Shown here: piece after piece, positions 1-12,799 of the stretch
Layout of the letters: the number at the start of each line of letters is the position of its first letter
Numbering within the stretch: the first letter of the stretch is position 1
From: Bordetella bronchialis
Lineage (GTDB): Bacteria > Pseudomonadota > Gammaproteobacteria > Burkholderiales > Burkholderiaceae_B
Length of the DNA: 64,000 nucleotides
Reading direction: 5' to 3'
Assembly (NCBI RefSeq): GCF_001676705.1
Contig: NZ_CP016170.1
Location: 3,658,001 to 3,722,000 of the forward strand
The notes under the pieces: model-generated
What the model saw: only the letters and a program-made list of their open reading frames with translations
Databases searched by the model: none
What the model was told of the DNA's origin: nothing
Translations under genes and position numbers: made by a program

Positions 1-1
1 G

Positions 2-31
2 CCAACCGCGATACCGACGATACCGATATGA
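2..31 (+). CDS. possible 3' tail of an upstream gene
   Basis: Only about ten codons are visible: the second frame reads open from the window edge to a TGA at 29-31 and a terminator-like hairpin follows at once. This is what the end of a plus-strand gene would look like, but so short a stretch carries no family signal. It may equally be non-coding. Confidence 0.2.
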   Translation, partial: PTAIPTIPI

Positions 32-57
32 AGCCGGGGCCCGCAAGGGCCCCGCTT
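31..57 (+). terminator. terminator-like hairpin upstream of lexA
   Basis: GGGGCCC (36-42), a GCAA tetraloop and GGGCCCC (47-53) form a perfect stem. It extends by C35-G54 and, past one bulge, by AAG/CTT. No long T tract follows, so intrinsic termination would be weak. It probably closes the gene left of the window. Confidence 0.5.
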
Positions 58-92
58 GGTTTCCGGCCTGGTCCTTCTCACCGCCCGGCTGT

Positions 93-128
93 TCCTTCAC
101 TACCTGACTGTCCTTCACTACCTGACTG
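93..128. repeat. perfect 18-bp tandem duplication
   Basis: TCCTTCACTACCTGACTG occurs twice back to back (93-110 and 111-128). Degenerate partial copies flank it: TCCTTCTCACC near 72 and TCCTTCACC from 130. It lies in the lexA upstream region, 121 bases before the LexA box. Function unknown. Confidence 0.8.
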
Positions 129-248
129 TTCCTTCACCGCTTGGTTGCGCGTTCACCGGGTGGTTCGTTCATTTCCCGGCTTGGCTTATTTGCCTGCAGA
201 TGGCGGTCCCCCCTTGCGTTTTGAAGCTGCGTCCCCCAAAATGCGTAG

Positions 249-264
249 CTGTATATCCATACAG
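249..264 (+). promoter_or_regulatory. LexA (SOS) box of lexA
   Basis: CTGTATATCCATACAG matches the CTGT-N8-ACAG SOS operator exactly at both half-sites. It sits 17 bases before the lexA ATG, the usual place for LexA autorepression. Confidence 0.9.
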
Positions 265-281
265 GGCAACCGGAACGCGCA

Positions 282-932
282 ATGGCCAGCAAACTTACCG
301 ACCGCCAACAGCAAATCCTGGATCTCATACGCCAAGCGGTGGCAAGCACGGGCTTCCCCCCTACCCGCGCCGAAATCGCCCAGGCGCTGGGTTTCCGTTC
401 GCCCAACGCCGCGGAAGACCACCTGAAAGCGCTCGCGCGCAAAGGCGCGATCGAGCTGACCGCCGGCGCCTCCCGCGGCATCCGCCTCAAGGAAACGCGG
501 CCGGAAGCCAGCCAAGCCATGCTCCCCTTGCCATCGCTGGCGCAACTCATGCTCCCCTTGGTGGGACGCGTCGCCGCCGGCAGCCCCATCCTAGCGGCCG
601 AACATGTCGAACGCGACGTAGGCGTGGATCCGGCCTTGTTCGCGCAGCGGCCGGACTATCTACTGAAGGTGCGCGGCATGAGCATGCGCGACGTCGGCAT
701 ACTCGACGGCGACCTCCTGGCCGTCAAGAAGGCGAGCGAGGCGCGCGAAGGCCAGATCGTTGTCGCCCGCATCGACGAAGACGTTACGGTCAAGCGGCTG
801 CATCGCCAGGGCGGTCGAATCGAACTGCTGCCCGAGAATCCCGAGTTCGAGCCCATCATCGTCCAGCCCGGGCAGGAATTCGCGCTGGAAGGGATCGCGG
901 TCGGGCTTATCCGCACACAAGCCCTGCACTAA
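282..932 (+). CDS. lexA: LexA, SOS repressor
   Basis: Transcriptional repressor of the SOS regulon. It is inactivated by RecA-stimulated self-cleavage. The 216 residues have the family length. An N-terminal winged-helix DNA-binding domain (about 1-70) precedes the S24 peptidase-like domain. The cleavage bond falls at Ala99-Gly100 in VAAGSP, and the Ser/Lys dyad is Ser134 (GMSMRD) and Lys171 (VTVKRL). A consensus SOS box directly upstream shows autoregulation. The gene stands alone and converges on lon. A GGAA about seven bases before the ATG supports the start. Confidence 0.97.
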   Translation: MASKLTDRQQQILDLIRQAVASTGFPPTRAEIAQALGFRSPNAAEDHLKALARKGAIELTAGASRGIRLKETRPEASQAMLPLPSLAQLMLPLVGRVAAGSPILAAEHVERDVGVDPALFAQRPDYLLKVRGMSMRDVGILDGDLLAVKKASEAREGQIVVARIDEDVTVKRLHRQGGRIELLPENPEFEPIIVQPGQEFALEGIAVGLIRTQALH

Positions 933-1048
933 AAGCAAAAGAAAAGGGCCTGGCCGCTTACGCGTCCAGGCCCATTTTTCGTCTGCCTGCCAGGCCGGTT
1001 GTCCTTACCGTCGTCGCCTCGGGGCCGAACAATCCATCACGGCAACCA

Positions 1049-3505
1049 TCAGTGCTTGGTCACGGGATCCGTGGCCTCCGACGCCGCTGCCGGCGACGGG
1101 GTCACCAAGGGCTTGTCCTTGGCCTCGTCTTCCGATATCGGGTCCGGCATGCGCTCCAGGGCCCGCTCCAGCACTTTGTCTATCCAGCGCACCGGTACGA
1201 CCTCGAGCTGGTTTTTGACGTTGTCGGGGATCTCGGCCAAATCCTTGACGTTTTCCTCGGGGATCAGCACGGTCTTGATGCCACCCCGGTGTGCCGCCAG
1301 CAGTTTTTCCTTCAGCCCGCCGATGGCCAGGACTTCGCCACGCAAGGTGATTTCGCCCGTCATCGCGACATCCGCGCGCACCGGGATGCCCGACAGCGCC
1401 GACACCATGGCGGTAGTGATCGCGATACCGGCGGACGGGCCGTCCTTGGGCGTCGCGCCTTCCGGCACGTGCACGTGCATGTCGCGCTTTTCGAAAACAC
1501 TGTCGGCAAACCCCAGGCGACGAGCGCGCGAACGCACTACTGTCCGGGCCGCCTCGACCGATTCCTTCATCACATCGCCCAGGGAACCCGTACGCTGAAT
1601 GGCTCCCTTGCCCGGCATATCGGCGACTTCGATGGTCAGCAGATCGCCGCCCACCTCCGTCCAGGCCAGGCCGGTTACCTGGCCTACCTGGTTTTCCTTT
1701 TCCGCCATGCCAAAGTTGTACCGGCGCACGCCCAGGTAGTCGTTCAGGTTCTCCGATGTGACAGCGATGGGCTTGGCCTGGCCATTGGCGTCGGCCTTGT
1801 CCTTGGCGTCGCGCTCCGTCAGCAGTTGCTTGACCACCTTGCGGCAGATCTTGCCGACCTCGCGTTCCAGGGCGCGCACCCCGGCTTCGCGCGTGTAATA
1901 CCGCACGATATCCCGAAGCGCCGATTCGTCGATGGTCAGCTCCGTTTCCTTCAAGCCGTTGTTCTTCAACAGCTTGGGGATCAGGTGATCGCTGGCGATG
2001 TGGACTTTCTCGTCCTCGGTGTAGCCGGACAAGCGGATGACTTCCATCCGGTCCAGCAGGGCCGGCGGGATGTTCAGCGTGTTGCTCGTCGCCACGAACA
2101 TCACATCCGACAGGTCGAAATCCACCTCGACGTAATGGTCCTGGAAGGTGTGGTTCTGTTCCGGATCCAGCACTTCCAGCAGCGCCGACGAAGGGTCGCC
2201 GCGGAAATCCATGCCCAGCTTGTCGATTTCGTCCAGCAGGAACAGCGGGTTGCGAACGCCGACCTTGCTCATGTTCTGCAGGATCTTGCCCGGCATCGAC
2301 CCGATATAGGTGCGGCGGTGGCCGCGGATTTCGGCCTCGTCGCGCACGCCGCCCAGGGCCATGCGGACGAACTTGCGGTTCGTCGCCTTGGCGATCGACT
2401 GACCCAGGGAGGTCTTGCCCACACCCGGGGGCCCCACCAGGCACAGGATGGGCGCCTTGACCTTGTCCACCCGTTGCTGCACGGCCAGGTATTCCAGGAT
2501 GCGTTCCTTGACCTTCTCAAGGCCATAGTGATCGTCGTCGAGCACGGTCTCGGCATTGCCGATGGAGTTATTGACCTTGCTCTTCTTGCGCCACGGCAGG
2601 TTGATCAGCGTATCGATGTAGTTGCGCACCACCGTCGCTTCTGCCGACATGGGCGACATCAGCTTGAGTTTTTTCAACTCGGCGTCGGCCTTCTTGCGCG
2701 CTTCCTTGGGCATGCGCGCGGCGACGATTTTCTTTTCGAGCTCCTCGATGTCCGCGCCTTCTTCGCCCTCGCCCAACTCCTTCTGAATGGCCTTGACCTG
2801 CTCATTCAGGTAGTAGTCGCGCTGGCTTTTCTCCATCTGCTTTTTCACGCGGCCACGGATCCGCTTCTCGACCTGCAGGATGTCGATTTCGGTTTCCAGT
2901 TGCGTCAGCAGGCCTTCCAGGCGCTCCGCCGTGCCGAAGATTTCCAGCATCTTCTGCTTCTGCTCGAGCTTCAGCGGCAGATGGGCGGCAATGGTATCGG
3001 CCAGGCGGCCGGCATCGTCGATGCCCGCCAGCGAGGTCAGGATCTCCGGCGGGATCTTCTTGTTGAGCTTCACGTACTGCTCGAACTGCGCCACGATGGC
3101 GCGGCGCAGCGCTTCCGTCTCGGAACCCTGGATGGGGTCGAGCTCGATGGGCACGACTTCGCACGTGAAGTGAGACTCCACGTCGTCCACGCGCGTGATC
3201 CGGGCGCGCTGCGCGCCTTCGACCAGCACCTTCACGGTACCGTCGGGCAATTTCAGCATCTGCAGAATGCCCGCCACGCAACCGATCTCGTATACGTCCT
3301 CGGGCGAGGGATCATCCTTGCCGGCGGATTTTTGCGCGACCAGCATAATGCTCTTGCCGGCCTCCATGGCCACTTCAAGCGCGCGTATGGAGCGGGGACG
3401 TCCGACGAACAGCGGGATGACCATGTGCGGGAACACCACGACGTCGCGCAGCGGCAACAGCGGAAGGTCGATGGGTTCTGAAGGCAGGGTCTGAGTGCCA
3501 GACAT
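1049..3505 (-). CDS. lon: Lon, ATP-dependent protease La
   Basis: Cytoplasmic AAA+ serine protease that degrades misfolded and short-lived regulatory proteins. At 818 residues it carries an N-terminal substrate-binding domain (starting [15 protein letters not shown]), Walker A GPPGVGKT near residue 355-362, and a C-terminal protease domain with the catalytic serine at about 691 in PKDGPSAG. The frame stays open 43 codons further upstream. The ATG at 3505 is preferred because AAGGA lies eight bases before it and homologues begin near here. A sigma-32-like promoter lies about 90 bases upstream, and the clpX terminator separates it from clpX, so it is transcribed on its own as a heat-shock gene. 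Confidence 0.96.
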   Translation of the reverse strand: MSGTQTLPSEPIDLPLLPLRDVVVFPHMVIPLFVGRPRSIRALEVAMEAGKSIMLVAQKSAGKDDPSPEDVYEIGCVAGILQMLKLPDGTVKVLVEGAQRARITRVDDVESHFTCEVVPIELDPIQGSETEALRRAIVAQFEQYVKLNKKIPPEILTSLAGIDDAGRLADTIAAHLPLKLEQKQKMLEIFGTAERLEGLLTQLETEIDILQVEKRIRGRVKKQMEKSQRDYYLNEQVKAIQKELGEGEEGADIEELEKKIVAARMPKEARKKADAELKKLKLMSPMSAEATVVRNYIDTLINLPWRKKSKVNNSIGNAETVLDDDHYGLEKVKERILEYLAVQQRVDKVKAPILCLVGPPGVGKTSLGQSIAKATNRKFVRMALGGVRDEAEIRGHRRTYIGSMPGKILQNMSKVGVRNPLFLLDEIDKLGMDFRGDPSSALLEVLDPEQNHTFQDHYVEVDFDLSDVMFVATSNTLNIPPALLDRMEVIRLSGYTEDEKVHIASDHLIPKLLKNNGLKETELTIDESALRDIVRYYTREAGVRALEREVGKICRKVVKQLLTERDAKDKADANGQAKPIAVTSENLNDYLGVRRYNFGMAEKENQVGQVTGLAWTEVGGDLLTIEVADMPGKGAIQRTGSLGDVMKESVEAARTVVRSRARRLGFADSVFEKRDMHVHVPEGATPKDGPSAGIAITTAMVSALSGIPVRADVAMTGEITLRGEVLAIGGLKEKLLAAHRGGIKTVLIPEENVKDLAEIPDNVKNQLEVVPVRWIDKVLERALERMPDPISEDEAKDKPLVTPSPAAASEATDPVTKH

Positions 3506-3591
3506 AAAGAATTCCTTGGGATGACTCAACGTATCGGCGATACGGCGGAAAAACGTGTCAGCGATGTCCCGTCTATCGTCAGTTACGTCTG

Positions 3592-3619
3592 ATATGGGAA
3601 CAATAGCCGAAAAATCAAG
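3592..3619 (-). promoter_or_regulatory. sigma-32-like heat-shock promoter of lon
   Basis: Read on the minus strand: CTTGAT (3619-3614), a 14-base spacer, then TCCCATAT (3599-3592). The sigma-32 consensus is CTTGAA, 11-16 bases, CCCCATNT. It is the only such pair noticed before lon, a classic heat-shock gene. Inferred from motif and context only. Confidence 0.6.
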
Positions 3620-3646
3620 ATTCCGGCTGTTCACCGCGAAAAGCTT

Positions 3647-3677
3647 AAAAAACCCGTCATCCAGGACGGGTTTTTTT
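3647..3677 (-). terminator. intrinsic terminator after clpX
   Basis: AAAAAACCCGTC, loop ATCCAG, GACGGGTTTTTTT. The A/T flanks make it work on either strand. It lies just past the clpX stop on the minus strand and insulates lon from clpP-clpX. Confidence 0.9.
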
Positions 3678-3686
3678 CAAGTCGCT

Positions 3687-4985
3687 TTACGCGGCGGCGT
3701 CCCTGACTTCGCCCCGATCCGGTTTGGATGTCTGCGCGGCATCATCCGCATAGATGAGCAAAGGCTGTCCGTCGCCTTCGATGACGTTTTCGTCGAGCAC
3801 GACGCGGCTGACATTGCCCAGCGACGGCAACTCGTACATCGTATCGAGCAGCGCGGATTCCAGGATGGACCGCAATCCGCGTGCCCCCGTCTTGCGCTTG
3901 AGCGCCTTGCGGGCGATGGCGCGCAGGGCCGCGGGCCGCACGTCCAGTTCCGCGCCTTCCATGGCGAACAGCTTCTGGAATTGCTTGACCAGGGCGTTCT
4001 TGGGCTCGGTAAGGATCTGCACCAACGCGGCTTCGTCGAGCTCGTCCAGCGTCGCAACCACCGGCAAACGACCAACCAGTTCAGGAATGAGACCGAACTT
4101 GATGAGGTCTTCGGGTTCCGCTTCGCTGAACAATTCCCCCACGCCCCGTTCGGACTTGGCCCGTACCGACGCCGAAAAGCCGATACCGGATTTCTCGGTC
4201 CGGTCTCGAATGACCTTTTCCAGCCCGTCGAAGGCGCCGCCGACGATGAAGAGGATATTGGTGGTATCGACCTGCACGAAGTCCTGGTTGGGGTGCTTGC
4301 GCCCGCCCTGCGGCGGAACGGAAGCCACGGTGCCTTCGATCAACTTCAGCAGCGCCTGCTGGACCCCTTCGCCCGATACATCCCGCGTAATGGAGGGGTT
4401 ATCGGACTTGCGCGAAATCTTGTCGATTTCGTCGATATAGATAATGGCTCGCTGCGCCTTCTCGACTTCGTAGTTGCAGTTCTGCAGCAGCTTCTGGATG
4501 ATGTTTTCGACGTCCTCGCCCACATAGCCGGCTTCGGTAAGCGTGGTCGCGTCGGCCATGACAAACGGCACGTTCAACATGCGCGCCAGGGTCTGGGCCA
4601 GCAGCGTCTTGCCGGAACCGGTGGGCCCCACGAGCAGGATATTGCTCTTGGAAAGCTCGACCTCGTCGCCCTTGAGCTCGCCGTGGCGGATGCGCTTGTA
4701 GTGGTTGTACACGGCAACCGCCAGCGTGCGCTTGGGCGTATTCTGGCCAATGACGTATTGGTCCAGGAAATTCTTGATCTCAGTCGGGGTGGGCAGTTCC
4801 GAGCGAATGGCGGCGCGCGCCGTCGCCTGCGCTTCTTCCCGAATGATATCGTTGCAAAGATCGATGCATTCGTCGCAGATGAACACGGAAGGCCCCGCGA
4901 TCAGTTTGCGGACCTCGTGCTGGCTCTTGTTGCAGAAAGAGCAATGCAGCACCTTCGCGTCTGCCGATCCCTTTTTTTCAGGCAT
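3687..4985 (-). CDS. clpX: ClpX, ATP-binding subunit of ClpXP
   Basis: AAA+ unfoldase that recognises tagged substrates and threads them into ClpP. It is 432 residues long. An N-terminal zinc-binding domain has four cysteines at 15, 18, 37 and 40 (CSFC, CDEC), followed by Walker A GPTGSGKT at 120-127, Walker [10 protein letters not shown], and the RGVGELF-type region. It lies 95 bases downstream of clpP on the same strand and ends at a strong terminator, consistent with a tig-clpP-clpX transcription unit. Confidence 0.97.
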   Translation of the reverse strand: MPEKKGSADAKVLHCSFCNKSQHEVRKLIAGPSVFICDECIDLCNDIIREEAQATARAAIRSELPTPTEIKNFLDQYVIGQNTPKRTLAVAVYNHYKRIRHGELKGDEVELSKSNILLVGPTGSGKTLLAQTLARMLNVPFVMADATTLTEAGYVGEDVENIIQKLLQNCNYEVEKAQRAIIYIDEIDKISRKSDNPSITRDVSGEGVQQALLKLIEGTVASVPPQGGRKHPNQDFVQVDTTNILFIVGGAFDGLEKVIRDRTEKSGIGFSASVRAKSERGVGELFSEAEPEDLIKFGLIPELVGRLPVVATLDELDEAALVQILTEPKNALVKQFQKLFAMEGAELDVRPAALRAIARKALKRKTGARGLRSILESALLDTMYELPSLGNVSRVVLDENVIEGDGQPLLIYADDAAQTSKPDRGEVRDAAA

Positions 4986-5080
4986 ATATATCTCTGGTGA
5001 CGATGGATGCCGCGCCTGCGCGCGCCACCCATCCTACGCTGGCTCGAAATACGGCGGTAGGAACCGGACCCGCGGACGCC

Positions 5081-5737
5081 TTAGCGATCCTCGGAGCGCG
5101 AGGCCAGCACCTTGTCCACCAAGCCATACGATAACGCATCTTCCGCCGACATGAAGTTGTCGCGCTCCGTGTCCTGGGCGATGCGTTCCTGGGGCTGGCC
5201 GGTGTTATCCGCCAGGATGCGATTCAGGCGATCCCGCAGGCGCAGGATCTCTTCCGCCTGGATCTTGATGTCGCTGGCCTGGCCCTGGGCGCCGCCCGAG
5301 GGCTGGTGAATCATGATGCGGGAGTTGGGCAGCGTGTAACGCTTGCCCTTCTTGCCCGCCGCCAACAGGAAAGCGCCCATGCTCGCTGCCAGCCCGGTGC
5401 ACAGGGTGGACACGTCGGGCTTCACGAAGTTCATCGTGTCGTAGATGGCCATGCCGGCGTAGACGGAACCACCCGGCGAATTGATATAGAACGAGATGTC
5501 CTTGTCCGGGTTTTCCGATTCCAGGAACAGCAGCTGGGCCACGACCAGATTGGCCGAGTTGTCGGTCACCGGACCGACCAGGAATATGACGCGTTCCCGC
5601 AACAGGCGGGAATAGATGTCGTAGGCCCGTTCGCCGCGTCCGGACTGTTCGATCACCATGGGGATGTACCCCAGGCCCGTCGGCGTCACGGAAGTGCCGC
5701 CGTGCATGGACGCATAAAAGTCCGTAAATCTATCCAT
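5081..5737 (-). CDS. clpP: ClpP, ATP-dependent Clp protease proteolytic subunit
   Basis: Serine peptidase forming the tetradecameric chamber used by ClpX and ClpA; both are encoded in this window. In the 218-residue product the catalytic triad is Ser119 (GLAASMG), His144 (IMIHQPSGG) and Asp193 (ERDNFMSA). The ATG at 5737 overlaps the tig stop by one base (TGATG), suggesting translational coupling. An in-frame TTG one codon earlier is less likely. Confidence 0.97.
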   Translation of the reverse strand: MDRFTDFYASMHGGTSVTPTGLGYIPMVIEQSGRGERAYDIYSRLLRERVIFLVGPVTDNSANLVVAQLLFLESENPDKDISFYINSPGGSVYAGMAIYDTMNFVKPDVSTLCTGLAASMGAFLLAAGKKGKRYTLPNSRIMIHQPSGGAQGQASDIKIQAEEILRLRDRLNRILADNTGQPQERIAQDTERDNFMSAEDALSYGLVDKVLASRSEDR

Positions 5738-7047
5738 CAAGCCATCCCCATCAACTGTTCGAAAGGCACCTGCTCATCCTTGACCTGGGCCTTCTCGAGC
5801 ACATAGGAAACCACATTGTCTTCCACCACGAGGGCCTCGATTTCGGCGCGGCGCTGGCGGTCGGACAAATAATAGCTGACCACCTGGGCCGGCTCTTCGT
5901 AGTTCTGGGCGAATTCCTCGATACGCGCGCGGACCTGCTCGGGCTTGGCCTGCAATTGCGCATCCTTGACCAGCTCGGACACCAGCAGGCCCAGGCGCAC
6001 GCGGCGCTCGGATTCCGTGCTGAAGGCTTCCGGCGGGATCGGTACCGAATCGGCGTTGGGCAATCCACGCTGCTTCAGTTCTTCGCGGGCGGCCGCGACG
6101 CGGCTGCTCACGTCGCTATCCACCAGCGCGGCCGGCACTTCGAATTTGGCGGCTTCGGCCAGTGCGTCCATGACGCTGTTCTTCGTGCGCACGAGCAGGC
6201 GCGTCTTGGCTTCGCGCTCGACGTTCTTGCGGATGTCGGCCTTCAGCTTTTCCACGTCGCCTTCCGCCTGGCCCAGGGACTTGGCGAATTCGCCATCCAC
6301 GGCGGGCAGCACGGCTTCAGCCACTTCCTTGACCGTGATGGTGAACTCGGCCGTCTTCCCGGCAACTTCCTTGCCTTGGTAGTCCTCGGGGAAGCTCAAG
6401 GGGAATACCTTGGTTTCGCCCGCCTTCATGCCCTGGGCGGCGGCCTCGAATTCGGGCAGCATGCGGCCTTGCCCCAGGACGAAGGGGAAGTCCTCGGCCT
6501 TGCCGCCTTCGAAGGGCACACCGTCGATGGTGCCCGCGAAATCCAGTGTCACGCGATCGCCGTCCTGGGCCGCCCGGCCTTCGCGTGCTTCGTAGGTCGC
6601 GCGTTGCTTGCGCAGCACGTCGATGGTGCGGTCGACCTCGGCATCGGTGACGGGAGAGTCGTAGCGGGTCACGGACAGGCTGGCCAGGTCCGGCACGGCG
6701 ACTTCCGGATAGACCTCGAAGGTGGCGGAAAACGCCAGCGTGTCGTCGGCGACCCCTTCGGTCTTCGGTTCGATGGAAGGCGTGCCGGCGATACGCAGCT
6801 TGGCGGAATCGACGGCCTGTTCGAATGCACGGCCTACCTGCGTGTTGATGACGTCGTAGCGGATGCCGGGACCATGGCTGCGTTCCAGCATGTTCATGGG
6901 CACCTTGCCGGGACGAAAGCCCGGCACCTTGGCGGTACGCGCGACGCGCTTCAACTGCGCCTGGACTTCTTTTTCGACGTCCGCCACGGACACGGACAGA
7001 TCGACGCGGCGCTTCAGGCCGGAGAGGGTTTCAACCACAGGCTGCAT
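5737..7047 (-). CDS. tig: trigger factor
   Basis: Ribosome-associated chaperone and peptidyl-prolyl isomerase that meets nascent chains at the exit tunnel. The 436 residues comprise the ribosome-binding N-domain with the GFRPGKVP signature near 45-52, a central FKBP-type PPIase domain (about 165-245), and the long helical C-domain. It is first in the tig-clpP-clpX order common in proteobacteria and shares one base with clpP. Upstream, minus-strand transcription starts within a GC-rich divergent spacer facing a UPF0114 gene. Confidence 0.96.
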   Translation of the reverse strand: MQPVVETLSGLKRRVDLSVSVADVEKEVQAQLKRVARTAKVPGFRPGKVPMNMLERSHGPGIRYDVINTQVGRAFEQAVDSAKLRIAGTPSIEPKTEGVADDTLAFSATFEVYPEVAVPDLASLSVTRYDSPVTDAEVDRTIDVLRKQRATYEAREGRAAQDGDRVTLDFAGTIDGVPFEGGKAEDFPFVLGQGRMLPEFEAAAQGMKAGETKVFPLSFPEDYQGKEVAGKTAEFTITVKEVAEAVLPAVDGEFAKSLGQAEGDVEKLKADIRKNVEREAKTRLLVRTKNSVMDALAEAAKFEVPAALVDSDVSSRVAAAREELKQRGLPNADSVPIPPEAFSTESERRVRLGLLVSELVKDAQLQAKPEQVRARIEEFAQNYEEPAQVVSYYLSDRQRRAEIEALVVEDNVVSYVLEKAQVKDEQVPFEQLMGMA

Positions 7048-7280
7048 TAGAAAAGACCTATTTGCGAGTGAAGGGGAAGATGGGAATCAACCGGTCATTT
7101 TACCGGAAACTCATCGCCCGCCCTCCGGCACGGGGCCGGCGCCCGGGGACGGATAAGCCGGGCGTTGATCCGACGGACGGAAACCGGCGCCGCGGCGGCC
7201 GCGCCGTCACGGAAAGCATCCCGTCAGCTTGATAGAATTCCAGCCCTCTCCAGCCCCGAACCACTGCGTATTTCTTCCCT
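7048..7280. other. divergent spacer between tig and the UPF0114 gene
   Basis: 233 bases without a gene. It holds a hairpin-forming palindrome CCGGT-CATTTT-ACCGG at about 7090-7105 and then a run of very GC-rich short inverted repeats. Both divergent promoters should be here, but I could not identify convincing -35/-10 pairs. Confidence 0.5.
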
Positions 7281-7856
7281 ATGGATTCCCGCGCCCCCGG
7301 CGATACCCGTCCCCGCCTGAGCACCATGGCGGCCCTGATCTTCAGCTCGCGCTGGCTGCAACTGCCCTTGTACCTGGGCCTGATCGTCGCCCAGGGCGTC
7401 TACGTGCTGCTTTTCCTGAAAGAGCTGTGGCACCTGGTCAGCCATGCCACCACCTTCGGCGAACAGCAGATCATGCTGATCGTGCTGGGACTCATCGACG
7501 TCGTCATGATCTCCAATCTGCTGGTCATGGTGATCGTCGGCGGCTACGAGACCTTCGTATCGCGATTGCGGCTGGAAGGCCATCCGGACCAGCCGGAATG
7601 GCTGAGCCACGTCAACGCCAGCGTTCTGAAGGTGAAACTGGCGATGGCCATCATCGGCATCTCGTCGATACACCTGCTGCGCACCTTCATCGAAGCCGGC
7701 GCGCTCGGTACGCCGGGGATGAATTTCACGCAGACCGGCGTGATGTGGCAGACCATCATCCACTGCGTGTTCATACTGTCTGCGATCGGCATCGCCTATG
7801 TGGACCGGCTGCTCATCCCGCCGCACGCGGCGGGCAAGGACCACGGCGCGCATTGA
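7281..7856 (+). CDS. UPF0114 (YqhA/TIGR00645) family membrane protein
   Basis: Inner-membrane protein of the UPF0114 family, function not established. The 191 residues show an N-terminal amphipathic start and about four hydrophobic segments: around 30-50 ([18 protein letters not shown]), 65-90 ([19 protein letters not shown]), 120-135 and 155-175. The motif [10 protein letters not shown] and the loop [12 protein letters not shown] are typical of the family. The gene is monocistronic and ends in a strong terminator. Naming the family is secure; any role is not. Confidence 0.85.
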   Translation: MDSRAPGDTRPRLSTMAALIFSSRWLQLPLYLGLIVAQGVYVLLFLKELWHLVSHATTFGEQQIMLIVLGLIDVVMISNLLVMVIVGGYETFVSRLRLEGHPDQPEWLSHVNASVLKVKLAMAIIGISSIHLLRTFIEAGALGTPGMNFTQTGVMWQTIIHCVFILSAIGIAYVDRLLIPPHAAGKDHGAH

Positions 7857-7920
7857 GCCGGCCAGGGCGGCCCAACGCAATCCCGCAAGAGCCGCCCCCG
7901 CCCCGCCAAGCCGGCAAACG

Positions 7921-7951
7921 AAAAAGGCGTGCCCTGCGGCACGCCTTTTTT
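7921..7951. terminator. bidirectional intrinsic terminator
   Basis: AAAAAGGCGTGCC, loop CTGC, GGCACGCCTTTTTTT. It lies between the UPF0114 gene (plus) and the cold-shock gene (minus) and can serve both. Confidence 0.92.
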
Positions 7952-8057
7952 ATTCCCTGCCATCGGGCCCCGTCACGACATGGACTCCGTTGCGGCGATG
8001 AATCGCCAAGAGGCCAAGAGGGGAACGACACCACGGCCGCCGGACGCGGCCGCCAGG

Positions 8058-8264
8058 TCATTTGATAATCTGGATGTTCATCGCGGCCGGGCCCTTGGCG
8101 CCCTGCCCGACTTCATAGGTCACGCGCTGGTTTTCCTGCAGCGTCTTGTACCCTTCGGTACGAATCTGCGAAAAATGCACGAAAAGATCCTTGCTGCCAT
8201 CGTCGGGCACGATAAAGCCATAGCCCTTTTCCGCGTTGAACCACTTGACGATGCCCGTTGCCAT
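8058..8264 (-). CDS. cold-shock domain protein (CspA family)
   Basis: Small single-stranded nucleic-acid-binding OB-fold protein acting as an RNA chaperone. The 68 residues contain the RNP1-like KGYGFI and RNP2-like LFVHF motifs and the opening GIVKWFN. The ATG at 8264 is chosen because AGGTGG lies eight bases upstream; the in-frame GTG at 8276 overlaps that site. A good sigma-70 promoter about 130 bases upstream gives a long untranslated leader, as in cold-inducible csp mRNAs. A second csp gene lies at 56.4 kb. Confidence 0.93.
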   Translation of the reverse strand: MATGIVKWFNAEKGYGFIVPDDGSKDLFVHFSQIRTEGYKTLQENQRVTYEVGQGAKGPAAMNIQIIK

Positions 8265-8582
8265 ATTTGCCACCACCTGGACTGATGAAAGAAGAGATGC
8301 GCTAGATTATCAAGGAAGGGAAATCGGCAACTACAGTACCTTTGACGGCGACAGATAGAATTAAGACCACGTCGCTTGAATATCCGGCCGGTCGAGTGTA
8401 ATCAGGATTTTTTTACGGGGTCAACCGCGGCCGACCGGAAAATCAGCCATTTCCGCCGGCGATGACGCGCCTTAGGGTAGCAGCACGACCGCTCGACCGG
8501 GCAAGCCGCCCGAACGACCGGCGCGCAGGCCCTGGACAAGCACCGCGCCGGATGGCGCGCATCCGGCCCGGGCGGGGAATTC
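8265..8582. other. non-coding stretch: csp leader and tRNA 3' flank
   Basis: No gene. 8265-8390 is the presumed csp leader and 8395-8424 its promoter. The hairpin at 8548-8566 (CCGGATG, loop GCGCG, CATCCGG) may end tRNA-Leu transcripts, though no T tract follows. Nothing recognised in the remainder. Confidence 0.5.
8395..8424 (-). promoter_or_regulatory. sigma-70 promoter of the cold-shock gene
   Basis: On the minus strand: TTGACC (8424-8419), an 18-base spacer, TACACT (8400-8395). Initiation near 8388 would give a leader of about 120 bases before the ATG, typical of cold-shock transcripts. Confidence 0.6.
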
Positions 8583-8669
8583 TGGTGCGAAGGAGGGGAC
8601 TCGAACCCCTACACCTGTTACGGCGTCAGGACCTAAACCTGGTGCGTCTACCAATTTCGCCACCTTCGC
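8583..8669 (-). tRNA. tRNA-Leu (anticodon UAG)
   Basis: Read on the minus strand, the gene opens GCGAAGGTGGCGAAATTGGT and ends CCTTCGCA followed by an encoded CCA. The anticodon loop is TTTAGGT, giving UAG. A variable arm (GCCGTAACAGGTGT region) and the T-loop GGTTCGAGTCC are clear, and the acceptor arms pair (GCGAAGG/CCTTCGC). Upstream, TACAAT at 8689-8684 could be its -10. It sits divergently to dapC with 44 bases between. Confidence 0.95.
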
Positions 8670-8713
8670 AAGCGCAGCCCGATATTGTAGCTTGCTTGTT
8701 AAAATCGCGCCCC

Positions 8714-9913
8714 ATGAATCCCCGCCTCGATGCCTTACACCCCTACCCCTTCGAAAAGCTGCGCCGCCTGATGGCGGACGCCGGCTCGCCACCCAGCGGG
8801 CTCGCGCCGATCAATCTGTCGATAGGCGAACCGAAGCACGACACGCCGGCACGCGTCGCACAAGCCATGGCCCAAGCTCTTCCGGGCGGCCTGGCGTCCT
8901 ACCCCACCACGAAAGGCGAGCCTCGGCTGCGCGAGGTCATCGCCCAATGGCTGGCCAAGCGCTACGGCATCCCGGCTCCGGATCCGGACACGCAGGTGCT
9001 GCCGGTGCTGGGCTCGCGCGAGGCGCTATTCGCCTTTGCCCAGTCGGTGATCGATCCGACCGGCAATGACGTGGTCATCTGCCCCAACCCGTTCTACCAG
9101 ATCTATGAGGGCGCCGCGCTGCTGGCCGGTGCCCAGCCCTATTACGTCAACGCCGATCCCGCCCGCAATTTCGGCCCGGACTGGAGCCAGGTGCCGGACG
9201 AGGTCTGGCGCAGGACGCGCATGGTGTACGTCTGTTCGCCGGGAAATCCGGCGGGCAATGTGATGTCCATGGACGATTGGCGCGAGATCCTCGAACTGAG
9301 CGACCGCTACGGTTTTATCGTGGCATCCGACGAATGCTATTCCGAGATCTACCTGAACGAAACGCAGCCGCCGCTTGGCGGCCTGCAGGCGGCCCAGGCG
9401 CTGGGCCGTAGCGACTACCGCAACCTGATCGCGTTCTCCAGCCTGTCCAAGCGGTCCAATGTCCCGGGCATGCGTTCCGGCTTCGTGGCCGGCGACGCCG
9501 CCCTGGTGGCCCGCTTCCTGCTTTACCGCACCTATCATGGCAGCGCCATGAGCCCCGTCGTATCGGCGGCCAGCATCGCCGCGTGGACCGACGAAACGCA
9601 TGTGCGCGAGAATCGCCGCCTGTATCGCGAGAAGTTCGACGCCGTGGTACCGATCCTGCAGCGTGCGATGGACGTCCAGCGCCCCGCCGCATCCTTCTAT
9701 TTGTGGGTTCCCACTCCCACGGCCGACACGGACTTCGCGCGCGACCTGTACGCGCGCACCGGCGTGACCGTACTGCCCGGCAGCTTCCTGGCGCGCGACG
9801 CGCATGGCCGCAACCCGGGGGTCAAGCGCATCCGCATGGCGCTGGTCGCGCCCCTGACGCAATGTGTGGACGCCGCCGAACGCATCGCCGACTTCGTCAA
9901 ATCCGCTGTTTAA
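8714..9913 (+). CDS. dapC: succinyldiaminopimelate transaminase DapC
   Basis: PLP-dependent class I aminotransferase that aminates N-succinyl-2-amino-6-oxopimelate in the succinylase route to meso-DAP and lysine. The 399 residues start [16 protein letters not shown]. Fold-type I features are present: [29 protein letters not shown], and the PLP lysine in [10 protein letters not shown]. The open frame extends 84 codons further 5' but would run through the tRNA gene, so the ATG at 8714 is used. It is the first gene of a dapC-dapD-dapE unit, which fixes its function better than fold alone. Confidence 0.93.
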   Translation: MNPRLDALHPYPFEKLRRLMADAGSPPSGLAPINLSIGEPKHDTPARVAQAMAQALPGGLASYPTTKGEPRLREVIAQWLAKRYGIPAPDPDTQVLPVLGSREALFAFAQSVIDPTGNDVVICPNPFYQIYEGAALLAGAQPYYVNADPARNFGPDWSQVPDEVWRRTRMVYVCSPGNPAGNVMSMDDWREILELSDRYGFIVASDECYSEIYLNETQPPLGGLQAAQALGRSDYRNLIAFSSLSKRSNVPGMRSGFVAGDAALVARFLLYRTYHGSAMSPVVSAASIAAWTDETHVRENRRLYREKFDAVVPILQRAMDVQRPAASFYLWVPTPTADTDFARDLYARTGVTVLPGSFLARDAHGRNPGVKRIRMALVAPLTQCVDAAERIADFVKSAV

Positions 9914-9933
9914 CCCCACTAGTGCTCACAACC

Positions 9934-12795
<2,862 letters not shown>

Positions 12796-12799
<4 letters not shown>

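Noticed and set aside
93..137. CRISPR array
   Set aside because: Repeats are directly adjacent without spacers, only two full copies, and no cas genes.
56..3481. 1141-codon plus-strand open frame opposite lon
   Set aside because: High-GC shadow of the real lon frame; Arg/Pro/His-rich composition, no domains.
3506..3634. 43-codon N-terminal extension of lon
   Set aside because: It runs over the sigma-32-like promoter; the internal ATG has the ribosome site and the conserved start.
8462..8713. 5' extension of the dapC frame
   Set aside because: Would translate through the tRNA-Leu gene; homologues start at [12 protein letters not shown].
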